The position numbers and the translations under genes are program-made. Below, piece after piece: positions 1 to 10,783 of a stretch of DNA of 64,000 bases. The stretch's first letter is position 1; the number at the start of each line of letters is the position of its first letter. Source of the DNA: Brettanomyces bruxellensis (Eukaryota; Ascomycota; Pichiomycetes; Pichiales; Pichiaceae); the NCBI RefSeq assembly GCF_011074885.1, contig NC_054689.1, positions 2,294,001 through 2,358,000 of the forward strand. Reading direction: 5' to 3'. The notes beneath the pieces are model-generated. The model saw only the letters and a list, made by a program, of their open reading frames with translations, was not told the origin of the DNA and did no database searches.

Positions 1-192
1 CTAAAAATACCAAATTTATCGCTATCTACAGAGCGTCACGTCACCACTCCAATAAAATACAAAATTGTTATCATTCGAAAATACTTGCTTTTAGTATTCT
101 CAAGACTATATAATTTTTAAAAACAAACTAAAACAAAATCAGATGAATATATGAGGCACACCCCAACTCTAATTTTCCACTACGGTTGGTCA

Positions 193-1860
193 TCAGTCCT
201 CCTTTTGCTCAAGATCCTCATTTTTTTCCTGATAGACAGGAACAGCATCATCAACATCGAGAGCATCCTCTGGTGATAGGTTGGAGCAAGGACCATGGAA
301 ATATTTGTACTTATACACGTAGTAGTAGACGGCAGACAAAAGCCAGACACCACAAGAAATGGCACATGTATAGTTCATGGTATCTTTGGTAACACCAATA
401 GAGGATGGGAACATACAAATGCAGATAATGAACAAACCCCACAAACAAGTAATCCAGGAATTAACCTGGGACCACAGGTGGCCCAAATAGAAAGCACCTG
501 GGTTAAAGCGACGTTTACCGGATGTTAAACGGAGGAAAATAGGTGTGCACCAGGCCAAATAATTTCCGGAAACACCAAGTGAGAAAAGTGCATTAGATGC
601 AGCAGAACCAGCTAGACAAAGACATCCGAGGATTAATCCAACACTGGAGGCAAAGAAAACAGCTCTAATTGGAACTTTCAATCTTTTATCAACGACCTTG
701 ACAAAGCTGGCAAATGGAAGACCATTGTCACGTGCAAAAGCCCACACTTGACGAGAAAGGGCAGTGAGAATGGAAGAGCCCATGAGCCATTGACAAACAG
801 ACATTAAAGACATCAATGCGATGGCCCATTTACGTCCCAAAGAGTCGTAAATGATCTGTGCCATTGGGAATCCAGTATCGGTATTGAGGATCGATTCAAT
901 CTGATCCTTCTTAATGCAAGCATTCGTACAGAGGATGATGAAAAAGCCAACTACACCACAGAAGGAGATGGAACCGGTGATACCGATGGGAACACCAAAC
1001 GAGGCATTACGGGCCTCCTCGGACATATGGACACACGAGTCAAATGCTCCGATAGTCCACACTGCAGTCATCATGGATAATACAAACTGGAACCCTATGG
1101 GCCAATTGGAGTAATTCTGAACTTCAACAAAGATGGTTTTAGCACTGTTGAAATGGTGAAGATTCTTGGATGTTCCCACAGGCAACGCTATAAGGTAGAT
1201 GACAATCAAACCTGTGTTGGCAATAGCAGAGACGGTTTGGAGCCAGGCAACATGCTTTGAAGAAAGGCAAGTACATATGGCTTGGGCCAGGACACATGCT
1301 GCAAAGACGCCATAAATTTTACCTCTAGTGATGTCGAAGTCACCATCCTTGGTGAGGTAAACAGCAGCAAGGATCTCCTCCGAATTTCCGTAAGCAATAG
1401 ACACCAATCCTGCACACAAGGCCATGGAGTTGGAAAGACCAATAACGAAAGAGATGGGGACTCTGTAGTTTTCTGGTGCATAGTAGAAAGTCCAGTAATA
1501 CAAACCACCAGAAGTAGGAATGGCAGAGGCTAGCTCTGACATCGAAATACCAACAGAGAGAATGAAGATTGACGAAACAAACCAAGACCACAAGAATCCA
1601 GCGGGACCAGCCGTGTATCCTGTACCTGTCAAAGACGAAATTGAGGGAAGCAAGCCCATAATAGAATAGGCAATACCAAACTCTTGCCAAGTAGAGAACG
1701 TTCTTTTCAACTCCTGTTTGTATCCAATCTCGGCAAGTAACTTTTCATCTCCCACGACATTTTTGGCATTGATATTTCGGATTACAGACTGTGTTGACTT
1801 GATGGCAGATATTCGTGTCCTAATAGGACTTCTGATCGATTCAATAGGATTCAATGGCAT
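193..1860 (-). CDS. UGA4: GABA/amino-acid permease, UGA4-like
   Basis: Predicted 4-aminobutyrate permease of the APC superfamily (amino acid/choline transporter branch) that would import GABA, probably at the vacuole or plasma membrane. The 555-residue protein has a short basic N-terminus, then the family stretch YKQELKRTFSTWQEFGIAYS and about twelve hydrophobic segments. Other family hallmarks are SGGLYYWTFYYAPE, AVWTIGAFDSCVHMSEEA and SRQVWAFARDNGLP. Length and these blocks match the S. cerevisiae Uga4 family closely. The open frame runs 27 bases further upstream from a GTG, but the first ATG is at 1860 and I use that. Upstream spacer holds a cluster of GATAAG sites, fitting nitrogen control. 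Exact substrate (GABA versus polyamine or choline) cannot be read from sequence alone. Confidence 0.9.
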   Translation of the reverse strand: MPLNPIESIRSPIRTRISAIKSTQSVIRNINAKNVVGDEKLLAEIGYKQELKRTFSTWQEFGIAYSIMGLLPSISSLTGTGYTAGPAGFLWSWFVSSIFILSVGISMSELASAIPTSGGLYYWTFYYAPENYRVPISFVIGLSNSMALCAGLVSIAYGNSEEILAAVYLTKDGDFDITRGKIYGVFAACVLAQAICTCLSSKHVAWLQTVSAIANTGLIVIYLIALPVGTSKNLHHFNSAKTIFVEVQNYSNWPIGFQFVLSMMTAVWTIGAFDSCVHMSEEARNASFGVPIGITGSISFCGVVGFFIILCTNACIKKDQIESILNTDTGFPMAQIIYDSLGRKWAIALMSLMSVCQWLMGSSILTALSRQVWAFARDNGLPFASFVKVVDKRLKVPIRAVFFASSVGLILGCLCLAGSAASNALFSLGVSGNYLAWCTPIFLRLTSGKRRFNPGAFYLGHLWSQVNSWITCLWGLFIICICMFPSSIGVTKDTMNYTCAISCGVWLLSAVYYYVYKYKYFHGPCSNLSPEDALDVDDAVPVYQEKNEDLEQKED

Positions 1861-3415
1861 TTTGTGACTATGTGATGGTGGTGACACTTCAAAGAAGATT
1901 TATTTTAGGAAAAAAAAAAAGTCCCTTCAATAAAATACAGACACCAACAGGAAGTGTGGAAAGATGGATTCAATATTCCTTATAAATGTGTTGGACCTTG
2001 ACTCTGACAAGAGTTTACAGACGGGAGCAAAAGAATGAAATCGAACAAGCCTCCATGCACTCCTAAACAGTCAAGTTTAGGCGAACAAGATTCAAACTTC
2101 CTATTTTTCCCTTTAAGCGCTTTCATTACCACCACATCTTAGATATCAATGAGATAAAGGATTTATTAATGATGCAGAATGCCGCAGGTATAGTTTTACG
2201 TCACCCATAGCAGACATAATGGCAACACGCAAACAGATAACAATACAGCTCGGAATGGTAAAAAAAATATTATTGCAGATAAGCCAAATGACTACCGCTT
2301 ACCCAATTGAGGCAAGCAAAATCGCTTATCTACTTTTTCCTGGAAGACGCAAAATCCACTTGGAATATTGATAAGACAGAATAAAATGCAAATCAACACC
2401 AACGGTAAATATTGTTGACGCCCGGGGCTAGATACTACTGCATTATATGGAGCCTGTCATTAATTCACTGTTATATGTTTCTTTGCTGTTTTATCGCTTA
2501 TCATAACGGTCACACATGTGCATCAAGCTATTCATATTTGTTTTTAAGAACCTAAATTCTTCCTGACGACGCAGCATCTCTTTATCGTTTTATTTTTTTT
2601 TAATTATCAGGTCTATTTCCATTTTTTGTGAGTGGTCAATCCAATTAGTTGACGTTTTAGATTTATATTCAATCCGGATACACGGACGAGATATTATGTA
2701 TTAAGGAAGGTGATGTAATGAATGCTTCCGGAAATTGGCACAGAGAGCAGTAGACTAAATTTATTGTATTGTTGAAACCCGTTCGTAAATACCAGGGGTG
2801 AAGTCGCTGTACGACTACCCCATACTTCTGATAATTCAAACTTAGATGAAGCACATTTCCAATACATTACCTCGTTCAGCCTCAAATTAAAGGAGAGGGA
2901 GACCTGTATCCGACTTATTCTCGGTTTGTATTGGATGTAGTTTTTAGATACTAGAGTTACCAAATCCGAAAGCGATTCCGACGTAGAGGAAATTTTGGCA
3001 ATAAGGGAAAGAGATTCTAAATTAGGCTATTCGGGGAGCGGTGAACAATAACATGAGAACTAGGGGTGGAAGAAAGAAAAAATAAAATATAAAAAAAAAT
3101 ACTAGGCGGAAGCATATCACTCATAAAAAGTACATAGGCGCTAATTTTCCCAACAATAACTAAGGTGCCCTAACAAGGATGCTTCTTGGCTGTGGCTGTA
3201 ATCACAATTGGTAAATGAAGAACTTGAGGTCTTTTAATTCTATTCACAAATAATTTTGGGGCACGTTGTAAATAGGAACACAATTAGTATGATAATGTAC
3301 CAGACGGTAAAATGACAGAAACTTTGAGATTATGAGATGAAAATGGTAAATCTAGGATGAAAACACAATAATTAAAATAAAGAAAAAGAATACACAAGTT
3401 AACTGCGTAAGCCGT
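1861..3415. other. Spacer: UGA4 promoter and VPH1 3' flank
   Basis: A 1.55 kb spacer between two minus-strand genes. It holds a TATAA-like element on the minus strand near 1979-1986, a poly(A) run at 1911-1920 and the GATA cluster described separately. Small open frames between about 2670 and 2960 show no recognisable protein and I do not support them as genes. No tRNA-like A/B box pair seen. Confidence 0.6.
2278..2502. promoter_or_regulatory. Cluster of GATA-factor sites upstream of UGA4
   Basis: GATAAG or its complement occurs at 2278-2283, 2325-2330, 2370-2375 and 2497-2502, about 420-640 bases upstream of the UGA4 start. In S. cerevisiae UGA4 is controlled through GATA sites bound by Gln3, Gat1, Dal80 and Uga43-type factors. 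Use of these copies is inferred from spacing and the gene's function. Confidence 0.5.
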
Positions 3416-5965
3416 TTATGCCTGATCAGGGGTCAAGACGGAAATGAACGAAAATGGCTTGTAAGGAACACCTTCACCTTCAAAGTATTTCGACATAGCT
3501 TCCACCCAATGCAATCTCAAGGCATGAAGCATGGCTGAGGTACCCTCCATGACAACCAAGATACAAACGGTTAAAATGAACCAAAGAGCAAACATAATGA
3601 AGATAAATATGGCGCCAAACAAGCCGGAGAACTTGAAGCTTGCCCCAATGGTCATACTCCATAAAACACTGGAAAGCTGTGAATGTGCCAATGATAAAGC
3701 CCACAAACGAAGGTACGAGGCAGTGTGAGAGACACAATTAAGACAGAACTCGATAGTGTAGATAACCTGGTTAATCATAACATCTCCAAATGCTTCCGGT
3801 TCAACAGGCTCATCGTCATCAATGTTAAGGTTAGCAAGTAAATTTTCATTTTGAGTGGAAGATGTATTTGGAGCGCCTTCTGCAGCTTCGGAAGACGAGC
3901 TGATACTGTGGTAGGCAGACAATTTCCTATCTTGGACATGCTTGTACCACAATGGCTTGATGAGAAGAAGACAAGGAACACATATCAATGCCAACAGAAG
4001 CAATGTAACCTGAACGGATGCTTGGCCGGGATAAAGCTGATCATCTATGGTTCCCGGAGACAAAAACATGTTGATGAGCATATTCAACAAACTTGGTGCA
4101 GGCTTGCCGATGCCAATCCAATCGACCGACCACTTGTAAACAATACAGACACAAAGGTAACCAAAGATTCCGTGCATGAAGATGAAACCCGGAATGAATT
4201 TTCCAATGATATCTATTGGCCTCTTGAAGTAAATTGCATTCACAAGCGAGAACACGTACGAGTATGACATGTGAATGAAACCCATGAGAATTGAGAGCTT
4301 CATCTTGTATGAATTAGCAAAGAGAAGTGAATTCTCTGCTCCATGCCATATGGGATCGAAACCGATTGGATAAACACCAGTTTGATGTCCCACGATTGAC
4401 TCTCCAAGTTTCCAGCTTGAAGGCCATGACCAGCCAGATTTGAAGATGGAAAGAGACATCGAAAATGCATCATTGTAGATAAATCCTGTATACATGGAAC
4501 ATAGACCCATCATGAGGACCATGTATCTTCCATAGTATGCCATGTCAAATATTTCATCTCTTTTGATCCTGGAAATTTCTTTCTCCTTAAGAACCAAAAC
4601 CAAAGCTGCTAGAAACATGAGAAAGCCGTGACCCAAGTCACCAAACATGATTGCGAAAATAAATGGGAAAGTTGCAATAGTTGGAAGTCCGGCATTGACC
4701 TCCCGGTAGGTGGCAGTGCCATAAGAATCACACAAAGCTTGGAAAGCCTCAGTAAACTTATTAGTCTTGAAGTATGTAGGCGGCTTTCTATTTGTTTCAA
4801 TGGTGTTCATGATAATAGGAATAGAGTTATCGGAATCAGCTTGGCTTACACTGTGTGAGGCAATTCTTCTCAAACTATTATTACCCGAATACCTTGCTGA
4901 AATTGCGTCCAACGATCTCTGGATGACGGAGATCTCTGCATTGGGAACCCATCCTTCAGCAATTAAGCACTTCCTGTTCAAATCATAGTAGCAGTCATTC
5001 ATTGCCTTATAAACCGACTTTTCAAGCTTGATCTGCTTCCACCACGAATCTAACTCAGGTGCCACCACTCTTAGTTCGGTCTCCAAAGTCCTGTCGGTAC
5101 CTTCTAAAACCGTAGTGACGTCACTCAACTTGTGACGAATGTCCACCTTTTGATCCTGGCGTTTCTTATGATCTGGATCAACAAAGTATAGATCTGCACC
5201 CAAAGACTCACAGATCTTGCGGATTCTGGAAAGAACAATCTCACCGTGCGAAAAAATGACAAAGCAGTTCTTGTCGATGAATGCCTTTGAACCTGCATCG
5301 AAGATCTTTTGGTCGATCTCGGATGACTTCATGAACAAGTTACCTCTCAAGACACGCCACAAGATTTTTTCCAATATCGGAATCTTGGCCCTTGAAATAA
5401 CACCGGTCACAAAATTGGAAACCGAGTGCAATTGTGATTCACCGATTACATCACCATCAACCAAGTTGGCATCATTTCCAGAAAGACCCATCAGATCTGC
5501 AGAGTACGAACGGTCAAAGTACGCATCTGTACGATTAAGAACTTGCTGGTATTGCTTCAAGTCTGTCTGCTTTTTCAACATATCCTCGGAAGCTTCTGAG
5601 AGCTCAGTGATTCTATCCTCAAGAATCTGAGCATTAGAGCAAGCTTCGTCCAACTGAGAGGTGCTCATAATTTCACGATGCTTAACGTCATAGTCTTCAA
5701 CAAGAATCTCAGGCACTATGATTCCACGTTTGTCCATAGCAGACTTTAAAAAGCGATATTGACGCTCAACATTATCCAATCTACGGATCTCATCAACAAA
5801 CGAACGCTGGAATTCGTTGACCTTCTTGTTTAGATCTCTAAATTCGACAAGTCCAAGTCTTCCCAACGAGAATAACGTTTCTCTTCCGATTTCAGCTGGA
5901 ATGTACAATTGGACCATACTCATCTCCGCAGAGCGAAACATGGCCTCCTCCTTTTTGGCTGCCAT
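3416..5965 (-). CDS. VPH1: V-type proton ATPase subunit a (Vo sector)
   Basis: Membrane subunit a of the vacuolar proton pump; it forms the two half-channels next to the rotating c-ring. The 849-residue protein has a hydrophilic N-terminal half (about residues 1-400, with coiled-coil stretches such as RSFVDEIRRLDNVERQYRFL) and a C-terminal half with about eight membrane segments, starting at IATFPFIFAIMFGDLGHGFL. The essential arginine of the proton path lies in TASYLRLWALSLAH at about residue 753 (codon 3707-3709). Start is the ATG at 5965. The length is close to Vph1 (about 840). I cannot exclude orthology to the Golgi isoform Stv1, but no second copy is in this window. It is divergent from PNS1 across an 867-base spacer. 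Confidence 0.95.
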   Translation of the reverse strand: MAAKKEEAMFRSAEMSMVQLYIPAEIGRETLFSLGRLGLVEFRDLNKKVNEFQRSFVDEIRRLDNVERQYRFLKSAMDKRGIIVPEILVEDYDVKHREIMSTSQLDEACSNAQILEDRITELSEASEDMLKKQTDLKQYQQVLNRTDAYFDRSYSADLMGLSGNDANLVDGDVIGESQLHSVSNFVTGVISRAKIPILEKILWRVLRGNLFMKSSEIDQKIFDAGSKAFIDKNCFVIFSHGEIVLSRIRKICESLGADLYFVDPDHKKRQDQKVDIRHKLSDVTTVLEGTDRTLETELRVVAPELDSWWKQIKLEKSVYKAMNDCYYDLNRKCLIAEGWVPNAEISVIQRSLDAISARYSGNNSLRRIASHSVSQADSDNSIPIIMNTIETNRKPPTYFKTNKFTEAFQALCDSYGTATYREVNAGLPTIATFPFIFAIMFGDLGHGFLMFLAALVLVLKEKEISRIKRDEIFDMAYYGRYMVLMMGLCSMYTGFIYNDAFSMSLSIFKSGWSWPSSWKLGESIVGHQTGVYPIGFDPIWHGAENSLLFANSYKMKLSILMGFIHMSYSYVFSLVNAIYFKRPIDIIGKFIPGFIFMHGIFGYLCVCIVYKWSVDWIGIGKPAPSLLNMLINMFLSPGTIDDQLYPGQASVQVTLLLLALICVPCLLLIKPLWYKHVQDRKLSAYHSISSSSEAAEGAPNTSSTQNENLLANLNIDDDEPVEPEAFGDVMINQVIYTIEFCLNCVSHTASYLRLWALSLAHSQLSSVLWSMTIGASFKFSGLFGAIFIFIMFALWFILTVCILVVMEGTSAMLHALRLHWVEAMSKYFEGEGVPYKPFSFISVLTPDQA

Positions 5966-6832
5966 TATGCTTTAAAGATTTTTGGCTTTAAGTGTTCAAA
6001 GATGAGGCAGAACTTGTTAGAAGCAGTTATACAGTGTTTACAGGAAAATTGAAAATATGAAGCAAAATGCTGCCTCTTTTTTTTAGCGCTCGAAGAAGCT
6101 TTTTTTTTTCCTTCTCTTGAATTTTTTTCCGCCCGAACTTTTCTCTCTTGGCTTAATCTACATTATCGAGCGAGGAGGACTACATTAATACCATTTAATA
6201 TAAAGCTGCTGAACTGTATGCAATTCAAGCATATATCGTTAGGGATTAAAATTGTGATAAATAAACAAAAAAGCACGGACGTGCAATTACTTTCAAAAAA
6301 AAAAAATACTAAAATGTAGTAATTTTGGTTCTGGAACGCAACAGGTTGTATACCACTTGGAGCTTAAAACAAATTGCTTTGATCAAATTTCTAGGCAAAC
6401 AAAACGGTCCCCAATTTCCCAGAATACAAAACTGAATTGTGGCGGGTAGTCCCAGAATCCTGAACAAAGGGCTTATTGTTTGCATCCGTAAGATTTCTTT
6501 CTCTAACATACACATATAATTTAGTCCCTGACCTGCCTGCCTTCTTAAACCTTGAGTTGCTATTGTGCTCGACTCAATGATTATTTTTAACTTTTTCTGG
6601 GACCCTTCTTTAGCAGCCCCGCGGTCACAATTTTCTATTGTTAAAAATAGTACGTGGTTAAATTTTTGTGGTTAATTTACCCACCGAAATTGTTCTTCAC
6701 GTTGTATTCTTAACTTTCTCTCTTATTATTCATAGTTTTTTTTTTACCAATTTCATCAATAAAGAGAATACTGGAAAGCCCCACTTGTTAATCGATTGAG
6801 ATCGATAAACAGAAACTCTCTCAGCTATTAGG
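5966..6832. other. Divergent promoter region VPH1/PNS1
   Basis: An 867-base spacer serving as upstream region for both VPH1 (-) and PNS1 (+). It has T-rich runs near 6077-6110, a poly(A) run near 6296-6306, and two ATCGAT words within 25 bases just ahead of PNS1 (about 6792-6806). The short open frame at 6309-6515 has no recognisable product. Confidence 0.5.
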
Positions 6833-8467
6833 ATGTCATACCAATATCAACGACCGGCAATGCCGCCTCCTGACTATGAGGAATACCAACAACCTGGACC
6901 TCAAAATCCTTCACCAAACTATAATGCTCAACCTTCATCTGGATACGGAAGTCATTACAACCAGAACACAACATCAAACCAACAATCGTTTGGACGGTTT
7001 AATGGATCCAATGCAAACGATGAAAAATATAATTTCGAAGCTCCACCTCCTCCAGAAGCAGGACAGGAGGAGTTTGATGACGCATTTAAAGTGAGAAAGC
7101 CAAAATATAACGACATCCCATTCACATTTTGGTTTCTTGCATCGACAGCTGGGTTCATAGTTGTTGCCGTGATCGCAATTAGGTATTATCACCTACACTC
7201 ATCGTATGAAGGTTCTGGAATACATGGTAGCTCAAACATCGTCACATTGAATAGTAACACCATGATTGGCTTCTGCATTGTTGTTGCAGTGGCCCTTGTT
7301 CTTTCTATTCTTATGCTTGTTCTTGCCAGGTATTCTGCTCGGATGTTCTTAATCATTGGTTTAATTTGCAACTTTCTCTTTGGCCTTGCTACTGCCATTT
7401 ATTACTTGTCAGTCGGCTACTATTCGGCAGGAATCGTCTTTGTGATAATGGCCGTATTTTTCGGCTTCTGCTATTGGTCAATGCGCAGTCGGATTCCATT
7501 TAGTGCATCGGTCCTTCGAATTGTTGTTAATGTCTCTACTCAGTTCAAGAGCTGTTATATTGTTGCAGTCCTGGGTATGATCATAATTGGTGCATTTTCA
7601 TTTTTGTTTGTGATCACAATTGTCGCCGTTTATACAAAATGGGGTGATCAGAGCAACTCGGCCCAATACAGCCAATCGAAATTAATTGGTCTTCTTGTTT
7701 ATGTGTTCTATTCTGGTTACTACATTACGGAAGTTATGAGAACAACCATTCACGTTACTTTGAGTGGTATCTACGGTACTTGGTATTACCTCTCCAAATC
7801 CGATGCCGGGACTCCCAAGCATCCAGCTTTGGGATCTTTCAGAAGGGCTATGACTTTCTGCTTTGGATCGATCTGTTTTGGATCGTTAATCGTCTCCCTT
7901 ATCCAGCTCTTGAGGCAATTAATTAATATTGCGAAAATGCAAGCATTAGGAGACGGAAATGGCTGGGCATATTGCATTCTTCTGCTTGTGGATGCATTTG
8001 CTTACGTTCTTGACTGGTGTGTCCGTTATTTCAACCATTATGCTTACTCTTACATTGCTTTGTACGGTAAAAGCTACTTGAAATCCGCTCGGGACACTTA
8101 CCATATCTTTAAATACAAGGGATTCGATGCATTGATCAATGATTGCATTATTGATACTGCCCTCGGTATCTATAGTTTCTTCGCAGGCTTTCTTGCTGCA
8201 TTTGCATCATACCTGTATTTGAGAAGTACAAAGCCGGCTTATAATTCTGACGGATCTTATTATGCACCAGTGGTGGCATTTTCATTTGTTGTTGCATTGC
8301 AAATTTGCAATGTTATTTCCACAGTGATCACCTCCGGGACTGCCACATTCTTCCTATGCTTGGCTAAGGATCCAGAAGTTTTCCAAGTTAGTTATCCAGA
8401 TGACTTTAATGAAATCCTTAGAAATTATCCTGAAGTTTTAATGAAGATTCAGACACCAGAGAACTGA
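6833..8467 (+). CDS. PNS1: Choline transporter-like protein (PNS1 family)
   Basis: Multi-pass membrane protein of the choline-transporter-like (CTL/SLC44) family; despite the family name, yeast Pns1 has no firmly proven choline transport role. The 544-residue protein starts with a Pro/Gln/Asn/Tyr-rich cytosolic tail of about 95 residues, including a PPPPEAG stretch, followed by about ten hydrophobic segments. Family blocks near the C-terminus include YAYSYIALYGKSYLKSARDTY and a loop before the last two membrane segments. The ATG at 6833 is preceded by an A/T-rich leader. Length is essentially that of S. cerevisiae Pns1 (539). No sign of disruption. Confidence 0.93.
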   Translation: MSYQYQRPAMPPPDYEEYQQPGPQNPSPNYNAQPSSGYGSHYNQNTTSNQQSFGRFNGSNANDEKYNFEAPPPPEAGQEEFDDAFKVRKPKYNDIPFTFWFLASTAGFIVVAVIAIRYYHLHSSYEGSGIHGSSNIVTLNSNTMIGFCIVVAVALVLSILMLVLARYSARMFLIIGLICNFLFGLATAIYYLSVGYYSAGIVFVIMAVFFGFCYWSMRSRIPFSASVLRIVVNVSTQFKSCYIVAVLGMIIIGAFSFLFVITIVAVYTKWGDQSNSAQYSQSKLIGLLVYVFYSGYYITEVMRTTIHVTLSGIYGTWYYLSKSDAGTPKHPALGSFRRAMTFCFGSICFGSLIVSLIQLLRQLINIAKMQALGDGNGWAYCILLLVDAFAYVLDWCVRYFNHYAYSYIALYGKSYLKSARDTYHIFKYKGFDALINDCIIDTALGIYSFFAGFLAAFASYLYLRSTKPAYNSDGSYYAPVVAFSFVVALQICNVISTVITSGTATFFLCLAKDPEVFQVSYPDDFNEILRNYPEVLMKIQTPEN

Positions 8468-10783
8468 GGAATAAAATTACATAAACGATATATAAAAAAT
8501 ATATATATACAGTTGTTACACTAATGTTCTATCTCTTCTCGGAGTATATAAAACAAATGATATCGTTATTAATTGTGATGAATAGGAAACTGTAGCGGGT
8601 GGTGTGATGATGCATTACCGGAAATGCGGAAGCAGCAAAAAAAATACCGTAAGGTGGTTGTTTAATTTTAATTGTCCAAACACATCGAAGTGAACCGATA
8701 CTGAAATAAAGCGTAATTTATGCCATATTTGCAGGGAGATATAGTATGAAGAAAGAAAATTTATGATTATAGTTTTGAACCCGTTTAATACCGGGATGAA
8801 AACGTTTACTAATTACACGCTGACCATAACAAGACCACGAACGTTGAAAACCGAACATTTCACAGAAAAATGAGGTCATTAAAAAGATCGATGACCTTTG
8901 TGAGAGATTTTATTGTGAAGGAGGGCCTTACTGATCTATTGGTAAGGAATTCGGTGGTGTCGGAAGGTCTGCTAAAAAAAGGTGCTAAAATTTATTGTAT
9001 GAAATTAAGAAATTATGATGTAACCGTAAACCTCCAAACCAACTGTTTTTAGAAGTAGTTGCTTCACTCAATTTATTTTTCTTGCCGCGTGGAAACGATT
9101 TTTTTATTTGCGGATCAGTGCATAAGAAGTCACGGTGGGGGTTGCCAAGACTTTTTTTTCCCCAATCCTAGGGGTTGCCAGGTGTGCGGTTGCCGAAACT
9201 AAGACCGAACGCAAATCACATAAAAATAGATCCCGCGATTGCTTTCCACGGTATGTAAAAAAAATATTGTCTGAGACCCCTGTAAGCGCTGAACCCTGCC
9301 AAGAAATTTAATTTTCTTTTTGGAAGAAAAGCAAGAAGGGGTGATCCAAATTATGCCTCTTACAAATTCTGATACCTGAACTTCTGATAGGCAGAATTTC
9401 TTTGATCTTTTTTTAGAAAAGAATATGATATTGCCAGTAGTCGATGTTTATTTTTATGTAAATATAAATTTAGGCATCTATATATATAAAATTGAGGCAC
9501 GCATTGATATAGTGTAGTGATTTTTAAAGCCTACGTAGGCTGAAGATAAGATCTCTCTCAAATCAGGATGAAACAGAAAAATGCCGCGGATGAGCCTATT
9601 CGGTAAATGTAGTGCTATTACTCGAATTTTGGAACGTGGCTTGATATGCAAAAATGAGAATACAATAAGCGTAAAATAAAAGAGGGGACAGAAATAGGGA
9701 AAGCGAAACAATTCGTCATGGCAGTATTTCATTAATTCAAAAAAAAAAAACTTACAATATCATTAATAAGAAAAATACTACTGTTCGTCCCAGCCACGAT
9801 TGTTGCCGATTGTTATTGCCTTCATCATCTCAAGATATTTCCGATTGTTCAGGTCTGGCATTCAACCAAATGGTACATTTCTTGGCTTTTCTACCCTTGT
9901 TTTATTTTTACCTTCCCCAATATTTCCGAAATATTTGCTTCGCCCTTTCATGCACATAAGGCATTTATTATAAATAAAGATCATTCCGGTTGTCTCTTTC
10001 CCCATTTTTTTTAGTGGTTACAGCCTGCACGTAGAGGTTCCATTTTCTGGATATATTGTATACGAAATTACCTGTTTATGATTAGCTGCCTATTTGCATC
10101 CTGTTTGCATATTAGGGGGATACCAAACTTTTTGAATTCATGGTAATAAAAAAAAGAATAGAAATAAAACTCTGAGCACACCCGCATATTATCTTGGCAA
10201 AGGACAAAGTTTTAAAAAACAACCAAAAATTTGAAATTGGACATTCAGATCACAAGTGTCGTTCATTTCTTAAATTTTTTTTCCCGGCTTCATTTTATTA
10301 ATTATTGTTCACACTCGCGCGCCAAGAAAAAAAAAGCACCAAAATTTTCAAAGAAAACATTGAGCTTACCCGAGAAAGGTGAATCCCATTTGGACGAAAC
10401 AAAAATTCTCTCTGGAGCTCTGCAAACCCTGCATAAGGTGATCCAACATCTCCTGATTTTTTTGATTTTATTTATTAGATCAAATTTCTTCTCGAGCACT
10501 GGATCTCATTCTCTTAGTCAGACTTTAGTTCTGCACATTCGACATTATACCCACATCGCCCTTCCAACCGATCGACAAAGTCACTTCTCAAGAGTTTCGG
10601 ATCCATTGGGAGAAAACGGTAAATTTTAATTTAATATTGTCAGTTGAATAGATCCCACATACCGCAGATAACGGTACTGCTAGAGTATTTCTAAAGATCC
10701 ACGTTCGCTTTTCCGCAAAGAACTTGGATATTTTGCAAGCAGTTAATTCAGAGTTTCCGAAGAAGATCCCTAAAGGTTAGAAA
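8468..10783. other. 2.3 kb spacer: NRG1-like upstream region
   Basis: A long spacer between PNS1 and the NRG1-like gene. It includes an AT dinucleotide run just after PNS1 (about 8490-8511), three GGTTGCC words at 9140, 9173 and 9188, and many poly(A)/(T) tracts. Small open frames at 8870-9052, 9478-9732 and 10231-10629 have no recognisable product; the last lacks an ATG start. Long upstream regions are usual for regulators that integrate many signals, so I read this as mainly promoter and leader. Confidence 0.5.
9140..9194 (+). repeat. Three GGTTGCC direct repeats
   Basis: GGTTGCC occurs at 9140-9146, 9173-9179 and 9188-9194, the first two within longer GGGGTTGCCA contexts. They lie about 1.6 kb upstream of the NRG1-like gene. 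This could be a binding-site cluster; no factor is assigned. Confidence 0.35.

Noticed and set aside
2669..2963. Small minus-strand ORFs upstream of UGA4
   Set aside because: No family resemblance, overlapping frames, and no supporting promoter or conservation evidence.
8870..9052. 60-residue ORF between PNS1 and the NRG1-like gene
   Set aside because: ATG-started but short, with no recognisable motif, in a long A/T-rich spacer. Expected by chance.
10231..10629. 132-residue ORF before the NRG1-like gene
   Set aside because: Starts at TTG, has low-complexity content and does not join the zinc-finger frame.
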